Shown here in pieces: positions 26,237 to 34,599 of a stretch of DNA of 64,000 bases. Origin of the DNA: Bacteroidales bacterium UBA6428 (GTDB lineage: Bacteria > Bacteroidota > Bacteroidia > Bacteroidales > UBA932). Position 1 is the stretch's first letter, and each line of letters starts with the position of its first letter. The notes beneath the pieces are model-generated. The model made no database searches and was not told the origin of the DNA. It worked only from the letters and a program-made list of their open reading frames with translations. Made by a program: the position numbers and the translations under genes. Location of the stretch: positions 1-64,000 of the forward strand of contig DJOW01000055.1 in the NCBI GenBank assembly GCA_002437305.1, in the 5' to 3' direction.

Positions 26237-27538
26237 ATGTTTGGAAGATTTCTGACATTTTTGGCGGCGGCCACCGCTGCCGTGAGCATCACGTCCTGCG
26301 AAAAGGATGACAAGCCGACGGTTGAGTTTGAAAAGAGTCTCTACACCGTCTACGCCAAGCGCAGCGTGGATGTCAATGTTGTCATCAGCGAACCTGCGGC
26401 GGAGAATGTCTCCGTGCGGATAACGACAGCCGGAGCAGCGGCGGGAACCGATTTCGAGATAACCGGTAATCCTGTTACAATCAAGGCCGGAGAGACCACA
26501 GGTACGTTCAGCGTCAAGAACCTGAGCCTTAAGGACACCAATCCTCTCAACCTTGGCATCGAGTGCCCGTCAGGCTACAGCCTCGGGTCCAAATTCGTGA
26601 CGATCGTGACCCCTGATCCAGAGGAGACGCTTGTATATTCATTCCTGACGACCAAGGCCGATGTCCTCGGATCGTACGTCGCCGACATCAAGGTGACAGG
26701 AGTCACGTCAGGAGACAAGCTCTCTCTTGGCGAGGATGTGATCATTCCTCTTAGGATCACAGGAGACGCCGCGCAATACGTTGTCTTTGATTCCAAGACA
26801 AAGGCCGTTGACAACACACCTGGACCTCACGCCGTCCTCAAGGCCGGCAAGTCAACGGCAACCTTCAAGTTCTCCCTCAAGGACGGATTCAAGGAAGGAG
26901 ACAAGATCAATGTGACGGTTGACATGGACGAGGCGGCAAGATTCATCCCCGGGGACAACGAGAGCGCGGAGTACACGCTCTATTCCGTAAAAGTTCCGGA
27001 CGCGCTTCTGGGCACATGGAAGTTCAGCAAGGTGTTCGCAAAGGATGAAGTGGATTATTTCTTTGAAGAAATGGAAGACGATCCGACTCTTCTTCCGTTG
27101 AAGAACGAAGGGTTCACCCTGACCTTTTCCAAGGATGATTCGGGTGTGGTGACCGTAACGCCCAACGACAAAGGCGATTTCGCAAACTATTTCAGAGAGG
27201 CGACAGTTACCCCGACCGAGCCCAAAAATCTGATAGCGAAAGGTACCGTAATAGGCAAGAACACAGCCTCGGAAAGTAATATGTTCATGGAGGCCGATGT
27301 GGATGATGGTTATGGTACACATACAAACATGTACTACAAACTCTCCGCTGCAAATCGGGCGTTCAGCAAGGACAAAGAAGTGATCGGAGAGTCCGTAATC
27401 GTGTTCACCATACTCGATGGCAAACTTGTCACAGAATTCCGCGACTACGACAAACCTCCATTCGGAGAGAATTGGTGGGATGACAGCGCCTTCAGCTCCG
27501 AAATGTTCGCTTTCGCCTCCTTGTTCGTAAAACAATAA
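26237..27538 (+). CDS. surface lipoprotein with Calx-beta-like domain
   Basis: A 433-residue lipoprotein (lipobox SITSC, then EKDDKP). Residues about 30-115 resemble a Calx-beta-type sandwich (VEFEKSLYTVYAKRSVDVNVVISEPAAENVSVRITTAGAAAGTDFEI). A second similar repeat follows (about 130-250: LSLGEDVIIPLRITGDAAQYVVF...LKAGKSTATFKFSLKDG). The C-terminal 170 residues (LLGTWKFSKVFAKDEVDYFFEEMEDDPT onward) form an acidic domain I do not recognise. The position after SusC/SusD matches that of surface glycan-binding proteins of SusE/F type. I infer ligand capture at the cell surface; nothing shows catalysis. The ATG at 26237 was preferred over a TTG at 26219. Confidence 0.65.
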   Translation: MFGRFLTFLAAATAAVSITSCEKDDKPTVEFEKSLYTVYAKRSVDVNVVISEPAAENVSVRITTAGAAAGTDFEITGNPVTIKAGETTGTFSVKNLSLKDTNPLNLGIECPSGYSLGSKFVTIVTPDPEETLVYSFLTTKADVLGSYVADIKVTGVTSGDKLSLGEDVIIPLRITGDAAQYVVFDSKTKAVDNTPGPHAVLKAGKSTATFKFSLKDGFKEGDKINVTVDMDEAARFIPGDNESAEYTLYSVKVPDALLGTWKFSKVFAKDEVDYFFEEMEDDPTLLPLKNEGFTLTFSKDDSGVVTVTPNDKGDFANYFREATVTPTEPKNLIAKGTVIGKNTASESNMFMEADVDDGYGTHTNMYYKLSAANRAFSKDKEVIGESVIVFTILDGKLVTEFRDYDKPPFGENWWDDSAFSSEMFAFASLFVKQ

Positions 27539-27552
27539 CGCGCGGCGAATAA

Positions 27553-28500
27553 ATGATGAGGTCCGGCTCAAAGACATTCATGATCGCAGCTTTGGTCTTG
27601 CTTTTGGCTTGCGCCGATCTGCTCACCGGAGGAGCCGGACTAAGCGGGATCGACCAGATAATATTCCTGAAACTCCGGCTTCCGAGGATGTTGACAGCGG
27701 CCATTTCAGGCGCCGGCCTTTCCCTCTGTGGACTACAGATGCAAAGCGTGCTCAGAAACCCGCTCGCGGATCCTCACATCATGGGCGTGAGCGCGGGGGC
27801 GGGCACCGGAGCCGCCGTGGCCACGCTTCTTGCCGGAACCGCGCTCCCGGGGGCGCTTTCCGGAATCACCGTGGCGCTGTCGGCTTTCATTGGCGCGCTT
27901 CTGACCTCGGTCATGGTCGTGGCGATGGCCTCAAGGCTACAAAGCACGGCGACATTGCTCATCTTCGGCGTGATGCTGGGATTCATCTTCAGCGCGGCCA
28001 CGTCTATCCTTGAATATTCAGCCAACGCGGAGAGCCTCAAAGCATTCTACAGTTGGTCCGCAGGCAGCTTTTCCGGATGCAGGCCAAGCGAAGTGGCGCT
28101 GGTCGCCGGTGCGCTCGTAGCCTGCGTCATTCTGGCGACAGTCAACAACCGAGGGCTGGACATAACTCTTTTCGGAGATGAATATGCCCGTCTTGCCGGC
28201 GCGGACGTGACAAGGATCAGAAACATCGCTATGGCAGGAAGCTGCCTTATGGCCGGAAGCGTCACTGCTTTCTGCGGCCCTCTTGGCTTTGTCGGGATCG
28301 TGGCTCCGCACATCGCAAGGGCGGTCCTCGGAACCGCCGTCCACATCAAGGTCATTCCGGTCACGATGCTCACCGGGGCGGGGATTTCCCTGGCCGCGGA
28401 CTTTCTCTCACAGGTTTTCCCGGCGCCACTTCCGGTGGGGAGTACGATGGCAGTCATCGGCATCCCGATCATCCTGGCTATTCTCTTGAAAAGGAGGTGA
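27553..28500 (+). CDS. FecCD-family ABC transporter permease
   Basis: A 315-residue polytopic membrane protein of the BtuC/FecCD family. The motifs LRLPRMLTAAISGAGLSLCGLQMQSVLRNPLADPHIMGVSAGAGTGA near the N-terminus, GDEYARLAG in the coupling loop region and GPLGFVGIVAPHIAR near the C-terminus are characteristic. With the ATPase directly downstream it should import ferric chelates, heme or cobamides across the inner membrane. No substrate-binding protein gene is present in the window. It begins 15 bases after the surface lipoprotein gene, so it may be read from the SusC/SusD operon. Confidence 0.88.
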   Translation: MMRSGSKTFMIAALVLLLACADLLTGGAGLSGIDQIIFLKLRLPRMLTAAISGAGLSLCGLQMQSVLRNPLADPHIMGVSAGAGTGAAVATLLAGTALPGALSGITVALSAFIGALLTSVMVVAMASRLQSTATLLIFGVMLGFIFSAATSILEYSANAESLKAFYSWSAGSFSGCRPSEVALVAGALVACVILATVNNRGLDITLFGDEYARLAGADVTRIRNIAMAGSCLMAGSVTAFCGPLGFVGIVAPHIARAVLGTAVHIKVIPVTMLTGAGISLAADFLSQVFPAPLPVGSTMAVIGIPIILAILLKRR

Positions 28501-28502
28501 TC

Positions 28503-29126
28503 ATGCTGGAAGCGGACAGGCTCATTGTCGGCCACGGAGGCGTCAGGGCGGCGGGTCCCTTGTCATTTGGCTATCCCGACGGGAAATGTGTGATGCTCTG
28601 CGGCCCCAACGGCAGCGGGAAAAGCACTCTGATGAAAACGATAGCCGGAATCCTGCCGGCCCTTTCGGGTTCCTTCTCCACCGGGGGGAGGGTCGTCATG
28701 GTGCCAACGCACATCGCCAAAATAAAGGGTTTCAGCGTGATGGATTTCATCCGGACAAGCCTTGGCGCGGAATCCGGAATGTTCGGAAAGCTGAACCAAG
28801 AGGCTGAGGTTTCCCTGAGGAACGCGATTGAACTCCTCGGCCTGGAGAAATTGTCAGGCAAAGACATAAGTCTCATCTCCGACGGAGAGTTCCAGAAAGC
28901 CTGCATCGCCACGGCCCTGACAAGGAAAGCCAATGTCTTGCTTCTTGACGAGCCCACGGCCTTCCTGGACGTGGAGAACAGGATAATGGTCCTGCGTACC
29001 CTGCGCAGAGTCTCGCATGAGACTGGAATGACCGTGGTCTTCTCGACGCACGATGTCCATGATGGAGCCAGGTTCTCCGATGAAACTCTGTCCTTGGGGA
29101 ACGATTCCTACGGTTTATTGTTTTGA
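28503..29126 (+). CDS. FecE/BtuD-type ABC ATPase, degenerate signature
   Basis: A 207-residue ATPase, short for the family (usually about 255). Walker A is GPNGSGKST, Walker B is VLLLDEPTAF and the switch histidine is in STHDV. The signature motif, normally LSGGQ, reads ISDGEFQKA. The ATG at 28503 is preceded at six bases by AGGAGG, embedded in the last codons of the permease gene. This is a near-perfect Shine-Dalgarno sequence and rare in Bacteroidetes. A GTG at 28497 is the alternative. It pairs with the FecCD-type permease upstream. The loss of the canonical signature and the short C-terminus suggest a specialised or weakened ATPase. Confidence 0.8.
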   Translation: MLEADRLIVGHGGVRAAGPLSFGYPDGKCVMLCGPNGSGKSTLMKTIAGILPALSGSFSTGGRVVMVPTHIAKIKGFSVMDFIRTSLGAESGMFGKLNQEAEVSLRNAIELLGLEKLSGKDISLISDGEFQKACIATALTRKANVLLLDEPTAFLDVENRIMVLRTLRRVSHETGMTVVFSTHDVHDGARFSDETLSLGNDSYGLLF

Positions 29127-29152
29127 AGCGTCGAAACAATTTGCTAACTTTG
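29122..29152 (+). promoter_or_regulatory. polA promoter
   Basis: TTTG at 29122-29125, a 19-bp spacer and TAACTTTG at 29145-29152 match the Bacteroidetes consensus. The -33 element lies in the last codons of the preceding ATPase gene. Predicted start is near 29159, about 46 bases before the polA ATG. Confidence 0.7.
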
Positions 29153-29204
29153 CAATGACCGTAGTGCGCCTTGCGGCGGAGGTCTCTGAATTAAACTAAG
29201 AAAG

Positions 29205-31865
29205 ATGATGCCTGGAAAGATATTCTTCATAGATGGTCATGCTTTGATTTTCAAGATGTACTATGCGTTCCTAAGAAGGCCGATGATCAACTCCAAAGGA
29301 GCTGACATGTCCATTCTTTACGGATTCACCAAATACATTCTTGAACTTCTCGCCCGTGAGAATCCGGATTATCTCGCCGTGGCTTTCGACCCTCCCGGCG
29401 GAACTTTCAGGAACAAGATCTATCCTGAGTACAAGGCCAACCGCAAGGAGACCCCGCAGTTGGTGATCGATGCCCTGGACCCGCTGATGGAACTGTGCAA
29501 GGCCATGAACATTCCTACACTTATGGTCAAAGGGTTCGAGGCGGACGACGTGATAGGGTCCATGGCCAAACGCTGCGCCGGTGAAGGCCTTGACGTCTAC
29601 ATGGTGACACCTGACAAGGACTACGGTCAGCTGATCGCTCCACACATCTGGCAGTACAAGCCAGGCAAGGCCGGAAACGACAACGAGATCATCGGTGTCA
29701 AGGAAGTCTGCCGCAAGTACGGGATCCAATCTCCAGCCCAGGTCATCGACATGCTTACGATCTGCGGAGACACGGCGGACAATGTGCCGGGAGTCAAAGG
29801 TGTCGGGGAGGTCGGAGCCGGGAAGTTGATAGCGAAATACGGATCGGTGGAGCAGATCTACAATCATCTTGACGAACTCACGCCAAGGCAGAGATCCCAG
29901 TTCGAGGAGGCCAAGCCGCACATTGGGCTGAGCCATGAGCTTGTGACGATCAGGACAGACGTGAGTGTCGGCGTCAGCACCGGGGAGATGAAGGTGAACA
30001 CCTCCTATGGTCCGGCTCTGGCTGATCTTTTCGAGAAATATGAATTCACATCCCTGGACCGGTTCATCGGCCACGTAGGCGCCGGGGAGGCCGGCAAGAA
30101 AGACGCCGACATGCCGAGAATCATCAGGGTACGCGCCGGCGAAGCGGCAAAGGCCGCCACCAGGTCAGGAGCCTGCTCGATCATCACGGAAGGGGCGGAC
30201 GGAAGCATATTCACAAAGACCGTGAGAGTCATCATCGGTGCGCGCTCCTCCCAAGGGACGCTTGTGGCGGAAGGAGGATTGGCTGACTTCAAGGCACTGA
30301 TAGCGAACCCGGAGATAGAGAAATGCGGAGATGATCTTAAAAGACAGATGAATATCCTTGCAGCCGGCGGGGTCAGCCTTCAGGGGCGTCTTCAGGACAT
30401 TTCCCTGATGCACTACCTTCTCGATCCCGAGAAGAGCCACAAGATCGATGTGCTCGCCCAAAGCATCCTTGGAGTGACGCTGGACACTTCCGGGAAAGAA
30501 ACGCCTCCGGCTACAGGATCGTTGTTTGGCGACATTCCCTCAGACGAGGCAAGACGGGACAGAGGCAAGGAAGCGGCCGTGGTTCTTCTGCTCGCGGAAA
30601 AGCTCCGTGAGATGATGGCCAATGCTTCCGTCACCGAACTCTACGACAAGATGGAGGAGCCGCTCCTGAAAGTGCTGTCAAAAATGGAAAGGAACGGGGT
30701 AAGGGTCGATTTGGAGTCACTCAAGGATTTCACGGCGCACCTGCGGGGTGAAATGCTGGAACTCGAGTCGAAAATCAGGCAGATGGCCGGGGAGCCATCC
30801 CTGAACATCTCGTCTCCCAAGCAGATCGGAACCGTCCTCTTCGAGAAACTGCATCTGTCTGACAAGCCGAAGAAAAACAACAACGGCACCTATTCCACAG
30901 ACGAGTCCACACTTCTTGACATGATCGGCAAACATCCGATAATTGACGAGATTCTGGAGTACAGGGCAGTGCGGAAACTGCTCTCCACCTACATAGAACC
31001 GTTGCCAGGCTACATCGAGCCCGAAGACGGCAAGATCCACACGACCTTCAACCAGTCGCTCACAGCGACCGGACGCCTGAGCTCTTCGAACCCGAACCTT
31101 CAGAACATCCCGATCCGCTCCGAAAGGGGACGCGAGATCCGCAAGGCGTTTGTGCCTAGCGGTCCTGATGGATTCATCCTTTCCGCCGACTATTCTCAGA
31201 TAGAGCTCAGGATCATGGCTCACCTGAGCTGTGACCGACATCTGATAAGCGCCTTTAAGCAGGGCATCGATGTGCACGCGGCGACCGCCGCCAAGATTTT
31301 CGGCGTTCCTTGCGAAGATGTCACCGCCGAGCAGCGCCGCATAGCCAAGACGGCCAATTTCGGAATCATGTACGGAATCTCGGCTTTCGGTCTGGCGCAA
31401 AGGCTGAGAATCGGGCGCAAGGAAGCACAAAAGATCATTGATGACTATTTCGCCGGTTTCCCGTCCATCCTCTCCTTCATCGAGGACACCAAGGCGGCGG
31501 CCAGGGAAACCGGCTATGTCGAAACCATTTTCGGCAGAAGACGATACCTTCCTGACATAAATTCCAAGAACGGAACGATGAGGGCCCTTGCCGAAAGGAA
31601 TGCCGTGAACGCTCCGATCCAAGGGACATCAGCCGACATCATCAAGATGGCGATGATAGAGGTGGACAAAGCCATGTCAGATGCGGGGATGAAGAGCATG
31701 ATGGTCCTCCAGATTCACGACGAGCTTGTCTTCGACGCCGCCCGCCAAGAGATCGATGCCCTGAGAGGCATCGTTAAAGACCGGATGGAAAACGTAGTAA
31801 AACTTTCAGTACCACTAACAGTAGAATGCAATTATGGGAAAAATTGGCTCGAAGCCCACGGATGA
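29205..31865 (+). CDS. polA: DNA polymerase I
   Basis: An 886-residue family-A polymerase. The 5'-3' exonuclease (1-290) is intact with FIDGHAL, FEADDVIG, DKDYGQ and GDTADNVPGVKGVG. The polymerase domain (about 475-886) shows TGRLSSSNPNLQNIPIRSERG, SADYSQIELRIMAHLS, RRIAKTANFGIMYG and the catalytic VLQIHDELVF. The middle 3'-5' exonuclease domain (about 305-470) has lost its acidic residues: no DTE motif is found, the exo II place reads GDDLKRQMNIL, and the exo III place reads GKEAAVVLLL. Proofreading is therefore unlikely. It has its own promoter and overlaps the sigma-factor gene by 32 bases. Confidence 0.95.
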   Translation: MMPGKIFFIDGHALIFKMYYAFLRRPMINSKGADMSILYGFTKYILELLARENPDYLAVAFDPPGGTFRNKIYPEYKANRKETPQLVIDALDPLMELCKAMNIPTLMVKGFEADDVIGSMAKRCAGEGLDVYMVTPDKDYGQLIAPHIWQYKPGKAGNDNEIIGVKEVCRKYGIQSPAQVIDMLTICGDTADNVPGVKGVGEVGAGKLIAKYGSVEQIYNHLDELTPRQRSQFEEAKPHIGLSHELVTIRTDVSVGVSTGEMKVNTSYGPALADLFEKYEFTSLDRFIGHVGAGEAGKKDADMPRIIRVRAGEAAKAATRSGACSIITEGADGSIFTKTVRVIIGARSSQGTLVAEGGLADFKALIANPEIEKCGDDLKRQMNILAAGGVSLQGRLQDISLMHYLLDPEKSHKIDVLAQSILGVTLDTSGKETPPATGSLFGDIPSDEARRDRGKEAAVVLLLAEKLREMMANASVTELYDKMEEPLLKVLSKMERNGVRVDLESLKDFTAHLRGEMLELESKIRQMAGEPSLNISSPKQIGTVLFEKLHLSDKPKKNNNGTYSTDESTLLDMIGKHPIIDEILEYRAVRKLLSTYIEPLPGYIEPEDGKIHTTFNQSLTATGRLSSSNPNLQNIPIRSERGREIRKAFVPSGPDGFILSADYSQIELRIMAHLSCDRHLISAFKQGIDVHAATAAKIFGVPCEDVTAEQRRIAKTANFGIMYGISAFGLAQRLRIGRKEAQKIIDDYFAGFPSILSFIEDTKAAARETGYVETIFGRRRYLPDINSKNGTMRALAERNAVNAPIQGTSADIIKMAMIEVDKAMSDAGMKSMMVLQIHDELVFDAARQEIDALRGIVKDRMENVVKLSVPLTVECNYGKNWLEAHG

Positions 31866-32433
31866 GCTCATCGTCCTGGCACAAAGAGGCAACGGTTTGG
31901 CGTTCACAGCTCTATGGGACCGCCACATCGAACAGTTGAGATCTTACATCAAGGCTCGTTTCAAGAACATAGACGACTACGCTGCCGATGACATCTGCAG
32001 CCGCAGTTTCGAAAAAGCTTTCAGGCAGATCCTGAACTACGATCAGTACAAGAGCCGTTTCCTCACATGGCTCTGCACTATCGCCAAGAACACCGCCCTT
32101 GACACCCTGGAGCAAGAACAAAGGGTCCACCCTAAGAATCAGATAGTCTATCTTGACGATGAAAGCAAGCCATCAGGGGTCGAGGTCATCCCCGACCAGG
32201 CGGAAGACGCGCTCAACTCAATGATCAAGACCGAAAGCGAGGAAGAACATGCAAAATATGTAGACCGGCTGCCCGACCTTTACAAGGACATAGCGCGCAA
32301 GAGACTGATCGAAGGCATGAAGTACAACGAGATCGCAGAGGCTCTCGGGATGGAGCTAAACACAATCAAGACACGTATCCGCCGCGCTAAACAGATGATT
32401 GACGACCTTCGCAAGCAGGAGGAAGGAATATGA
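31834..32433 (+). CDS. ECF-type RNA polymerase sigma factor
   Basis: A 199-residue sigma-70-family protein with only regions 2 and 4. Region 2 is seen as FTALWDRHIEQLRSYI...ADDICSRSFEKAFRQI, with FLTWLCTIAKNTALDTL. Region 4 is LPDLYKDIARKRLIEGMKYNEIAEALG with a helix-turn-helix and NTIKTRIRRAKQMI. No anti-sigma gene is next to it. It overlaps the end of polA by 32 bases and the start of rsmG by four, so it is expressed with housekeeping genes rather than as a classic ECF/anti-sigma pair. The targets are unknown. Confidence 0.87.
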   Translation: MGKIGSKPTDELIVLAQRGNGLAFTALWDRHIEQLRSYIKARFKNIDDYAADDICSRSFEKAFRQILNYDQYKSRFLTWLCTIAKNTALDTLEQEQRVHPKNQIVYLDDESKPSGVEVIPDQAEDALNSMIKTESEEEHAKYVDRLPDLYKDIARKRLIEGMKYNEIAEALGMELNTIKTRIRRAKQMIDDLRKQEEGI

Positions 32434-33107
32434 TGTCGTTCACCGGATTCGAGGCTTTCCTCAGGAACTCGTTCCCGCAGGACATCACGCCTCAGATGAC
32501 AGAACGTTTCAGATTGATGGACGGGGTTTACCGTGAGTGGAACGGAAAAATAAATGTCATCTCACGCAAAGACATGGACGGTCTTTACGACCACCATGTG
32601 CTTCATTCCCTCGCCATAGCCGAATATCTCCGGACGAGATGCCCGGAGACATATTCATCATTCATCGCTCCGAAAGAAGAGCTTTCGGTTTTGGACCTGG
32701 GCACAGGCGGCGGTTTTCCCGGCATCCCACTGGCGGCGTTGTTCCCTAAGGTCAGATTCACACTCTGTGACTCGGTGGGGAAAAAGACCATCGTCGCTAA
32801 AAAGGTAGCGGACACGTTAGGCCTTGAGAACGTGGAAGTTGTCAACGCCCGTGCCGAAACCCTCACTGACAGGTTTGATTTTGTGGTGTCACGTGCCGTG
32901 GCGTCCCTTACCGATTTCTATCCATGGGTTAAAGGAAAATACTCCCGTTCCATCCTCTACCTGAAAGGAGGGGACATCAACGAAGAGATCTGTTCGTTGA
33001 TGTCCCGCGAGCATCTCCGTAAAGGTTCGATATCCACCTGGCCGGTGTCCTCCTGGCTGACAGACCCGTACTTCACCGGGAAGTATGTGGTGGACATAGG
33101 CCGGTGA
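32430..33107 (+). CDS. rsmG: 16S rRNA G527 N7-methyltransferase RsmG
   Basis: A 225-residue class-I methyltransferase. The GidB/RsmG start (YREWNGKINVISRKDMDGLYDHHVLHSLAI) and the SAM-binding motif LDLGTGGGFPGIPLAALFP are clear, with LCDSVGKKTIVAKKVA and VVSRAVASL downstream. RsmG makes m7G527 in 16S rRNA; its loss gives low-level streptomycin resistance in other bacteria. It overlaps the sigma-factor stop (ATGA). The C-terminus converges on the nitroreductase gene with a 33-base gap that has no evident terminator. Confidence 0.92.
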   Translation: MMSFTGFEAFLRNSFPQDITPQMTERFRLMDGVYREWNGKINVISRKDMDGLYDHHVLHSLAIAEYLRTRCPETYSSFIAPKEELSVLDLGTGGGFPGIPLAALFPKVRFTLCDSVGKKTIVAKKVADTLGLENVEVVNARAETLTDRFDFVVSRAVASLTDFYPWVKGKYSRSILYLKGGDINEEICSLMSREHLRKGSISTWPVSSWLTDPYFTGKYVVDIGR

Positions 33108-33140
33108 CCACTTCCCGCCCCGGCGCGTTCGTCCAAGGGG

Positions 33141-33782
33141 CTAGTCCACAAACATCACCTTGCTTTCATCACGCGGTCTTGCCTGAGGAGCCTCGTCAGG
33201 ATAGCCGACACCGACACAAACGCGAAGTCTGTATCCCTCCGGAAGGTTCAACCGGTCAATGTAAGGCTTGGCCTCGGGGGTGCCGGTCATGAACATTATC
33301 GGGCCGCCCATTATGATGCTGCCAAGACCCATTGACTGGGCAGCGATGCAGACATTCTCACAAAGGGCTCCGACATTGACGTCAAGCATTCCGGAAGGAT
33401 CCTCCGGGGCGGCGACAAAGATAACTGCGCTTGCGTTACGGAACGCGTTACGGAATTCAGGATCATCGGCGGCCGGAGGCATAGCGGTCTTCATTACCCC
33501 GGTAACCCCCTCGAGAAACTCCTTGCTGTCCACTACACGGACCGCCCACTCCTGCAGGTTTCGGGCATTAGGAGCATTGATTCCGCATTCAACGAGGAGC
33601 TCAAGGGTGTCCCGGCCGACCGGGGTTTCCTTGTACTGACGGATTGAGCGACGTGCCAAAATGGCGTCGACGACAGCATTGTCATTCTTCATTTCAGTTT
33701 TTGTTTTCGGGCAGCACCCGACAGCGGTGGCCACTGCCGCGATGGCTGCGATGTTGATAAAAGATTTAAACAGCATAATCAT
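33141..33782 (-). CDS. nitroreductase-family lipoprotein
   Basis: A 213-residue flavoprotein of the nitroreductase family. RRSIRQYKETPVGRDTLELLVECGINAPNARNLQEW is the FMN-binding start, GLGSIIMGG is conserved in the middle, and a C-terminal GVGYPDEAPQARPR is present. It is preceded by a signal sequence with the lipobox-like AVGCC (Cys near residue 23). Nitroreductases are normally cytoplasmic because they need FMN and NAD(P)H, so an exported form is unusual, although other Bacteroidales have similar annotated proteins. Start is ATG 33782 or 33776. Confidence 0.82.
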   Translation of the reverse strand: MIMLFKSFINIAAIAAVATAVGCCPKTKTEMKNDNAVVDAILARRSIRQYKETPVGRDTLELLVECGINAPNARNLQEWAVRVVDSKEFLEGVTGVMKTAMPPAADDPEFRNAFRNASAVIFVAAPEDPSGMLDVNVGALCENVCIAAQSMGLGSIIMGGPIMFMTGTPEAKPYIDRLNLPEGYRLRVCVGVGYPDEAPQARPRDESKVMFVD

Positions 33783-33876
33783 TTATATTTTAATTAAAAA
33801 CAATAACCTTGGCTTCATCCGGGACAGCCGACCATGTTGACAACCTCAAAAATAGTGAAAAGAATCCAAATGACAA

Positions 33877-34350
33877 CTATTGTCCGCTGAACTCAACCCC
33901 CTCGATCCGCAGCCGGAAAGTACCTGAGGGAGCGCTGACTTCAACAATGTCTCCTGTTTTTCTACCCATCAAAGCCATGCCGATCGGAGACTTGCATGAG
34001 ATCTTGCCACACTCCAGGTTCATCTCGTGAGGGCTGACGAGGGTGTAGGTCATCCGCGCGTTCGAGGAAAGATTCGTGAACTCCACCTTGCTCAGCAGGG
34101 ATATCTTGTCTTTCGGCAGGTTCGCGGGGTCAATGATCCTTGAATACTGCAGGACCTTCTGGAGGAAACGGATCCTGCCGATCGCCTTTGCCTGCGCCCG
34201 CCTGGCGGCGCGGTACTCGGCATTCTCGCTTAAGTCGCCCTGGGCCCTGGCCTCGGCAAGAGCCTCCTTGATACGAGGATATTCAACGTCCGTCAGATTG
34301 TTCAGCTCAGAGACAATCTGGCTGTATCGCTCTTTTGAAAGATATTCCAT
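33877..34350 (-). CDS. greA: transcription elongation factor GreA
   Basis: A 157-residue protein with the N-terminal coiled coil including ARAQGDLSENAEYRAARRAQ and the acidic tip, and the C-terminal FKBP-like domain (SPIGMALMGRKTGDIVEVSAPSGTFRLRIEGVEF). GreA rescues backtracked RNA polymerase by stimulating transcript cleavage in the secondary channel. ATG 34350 gives the family start MEYLSKERYSQI; the frame remains open upstream to 34443 but that part overlaps the promoter and has no family match. Confidence 0.92.
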   Translation of the reverse strand: MEYLSKERYSQIVSELNNLTDVEYPRIKEALAEARAQGDLSENAEYRAARRAQAKAIGRIRFLQKVLQYSRIIDPANLPKDKISLLSKVEFTNLSSNARMTYTLVSPHEMNLECGKISCKSPIGMALMGRKTGDIVEVSAPSGTFRLRIEGVEFSGQ

Positions 34351-34374
34351 GGCAAGACAGTTTATTCGTCCGAA

Positions 34375-34405
34375 CAAATATAAGTCTTGCCGGCCAGAAA
34401 TCCAA
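34375..34405 (-). promoter_or_regulatory. greA promoter
   Basis: On the minus strand TTG (34405-34403), a 20-bp spacer and TATATTTG (34382-34375) match the Bacteroidetes consensus. The predicted transcript starts near 34368, about 18 bases before the ATG. Confidence 0.65.
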
Positions 34406-34449
34406 TGGATCAGCACGATTTTCACTGTACACACCGCCGGCAATGCACT

Positions 34450-34457
34450 TAAATTTG
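34450..34457 (+). promoter_or_regulatory. candidate promoter of the peptide-transporter operon
   Basis: TAAATTTG fits the -7 consensus. The leader to the ATG at 34600 would be about 135 bases and holds inverted repeats. No clear -33 element is present. Confidence 0.4.
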
Positions 34458-34485
34458 GAAAATTCGGGAGTTTATGCGTATATTA

Positions 34486-34502
34486 GTGACTTGTTAAGTC
34501 AC
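34486..34502 (+). promoter_or_regulatory. leader hairpin before the peptide transporter
   Basis: GTGACTT and AAGTCAC form a perfect 7-bp stem around a 3-base loop. A second, imperfect inverted repeat follows (CATGC near 34507 with GCATG near 34540, enclosing CCCG/CGGG). It could be an operator or an mRNA structure. Confidence 0.4.
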
Positions 34503-34599
34503 GGCAGGCATGCGCACTCGCCCGATTATGACCGGGTGCATGAACCAATGATGGATACAATTTTTAAACAATAAGGAATCACAAGTAAAAATCATCTGT

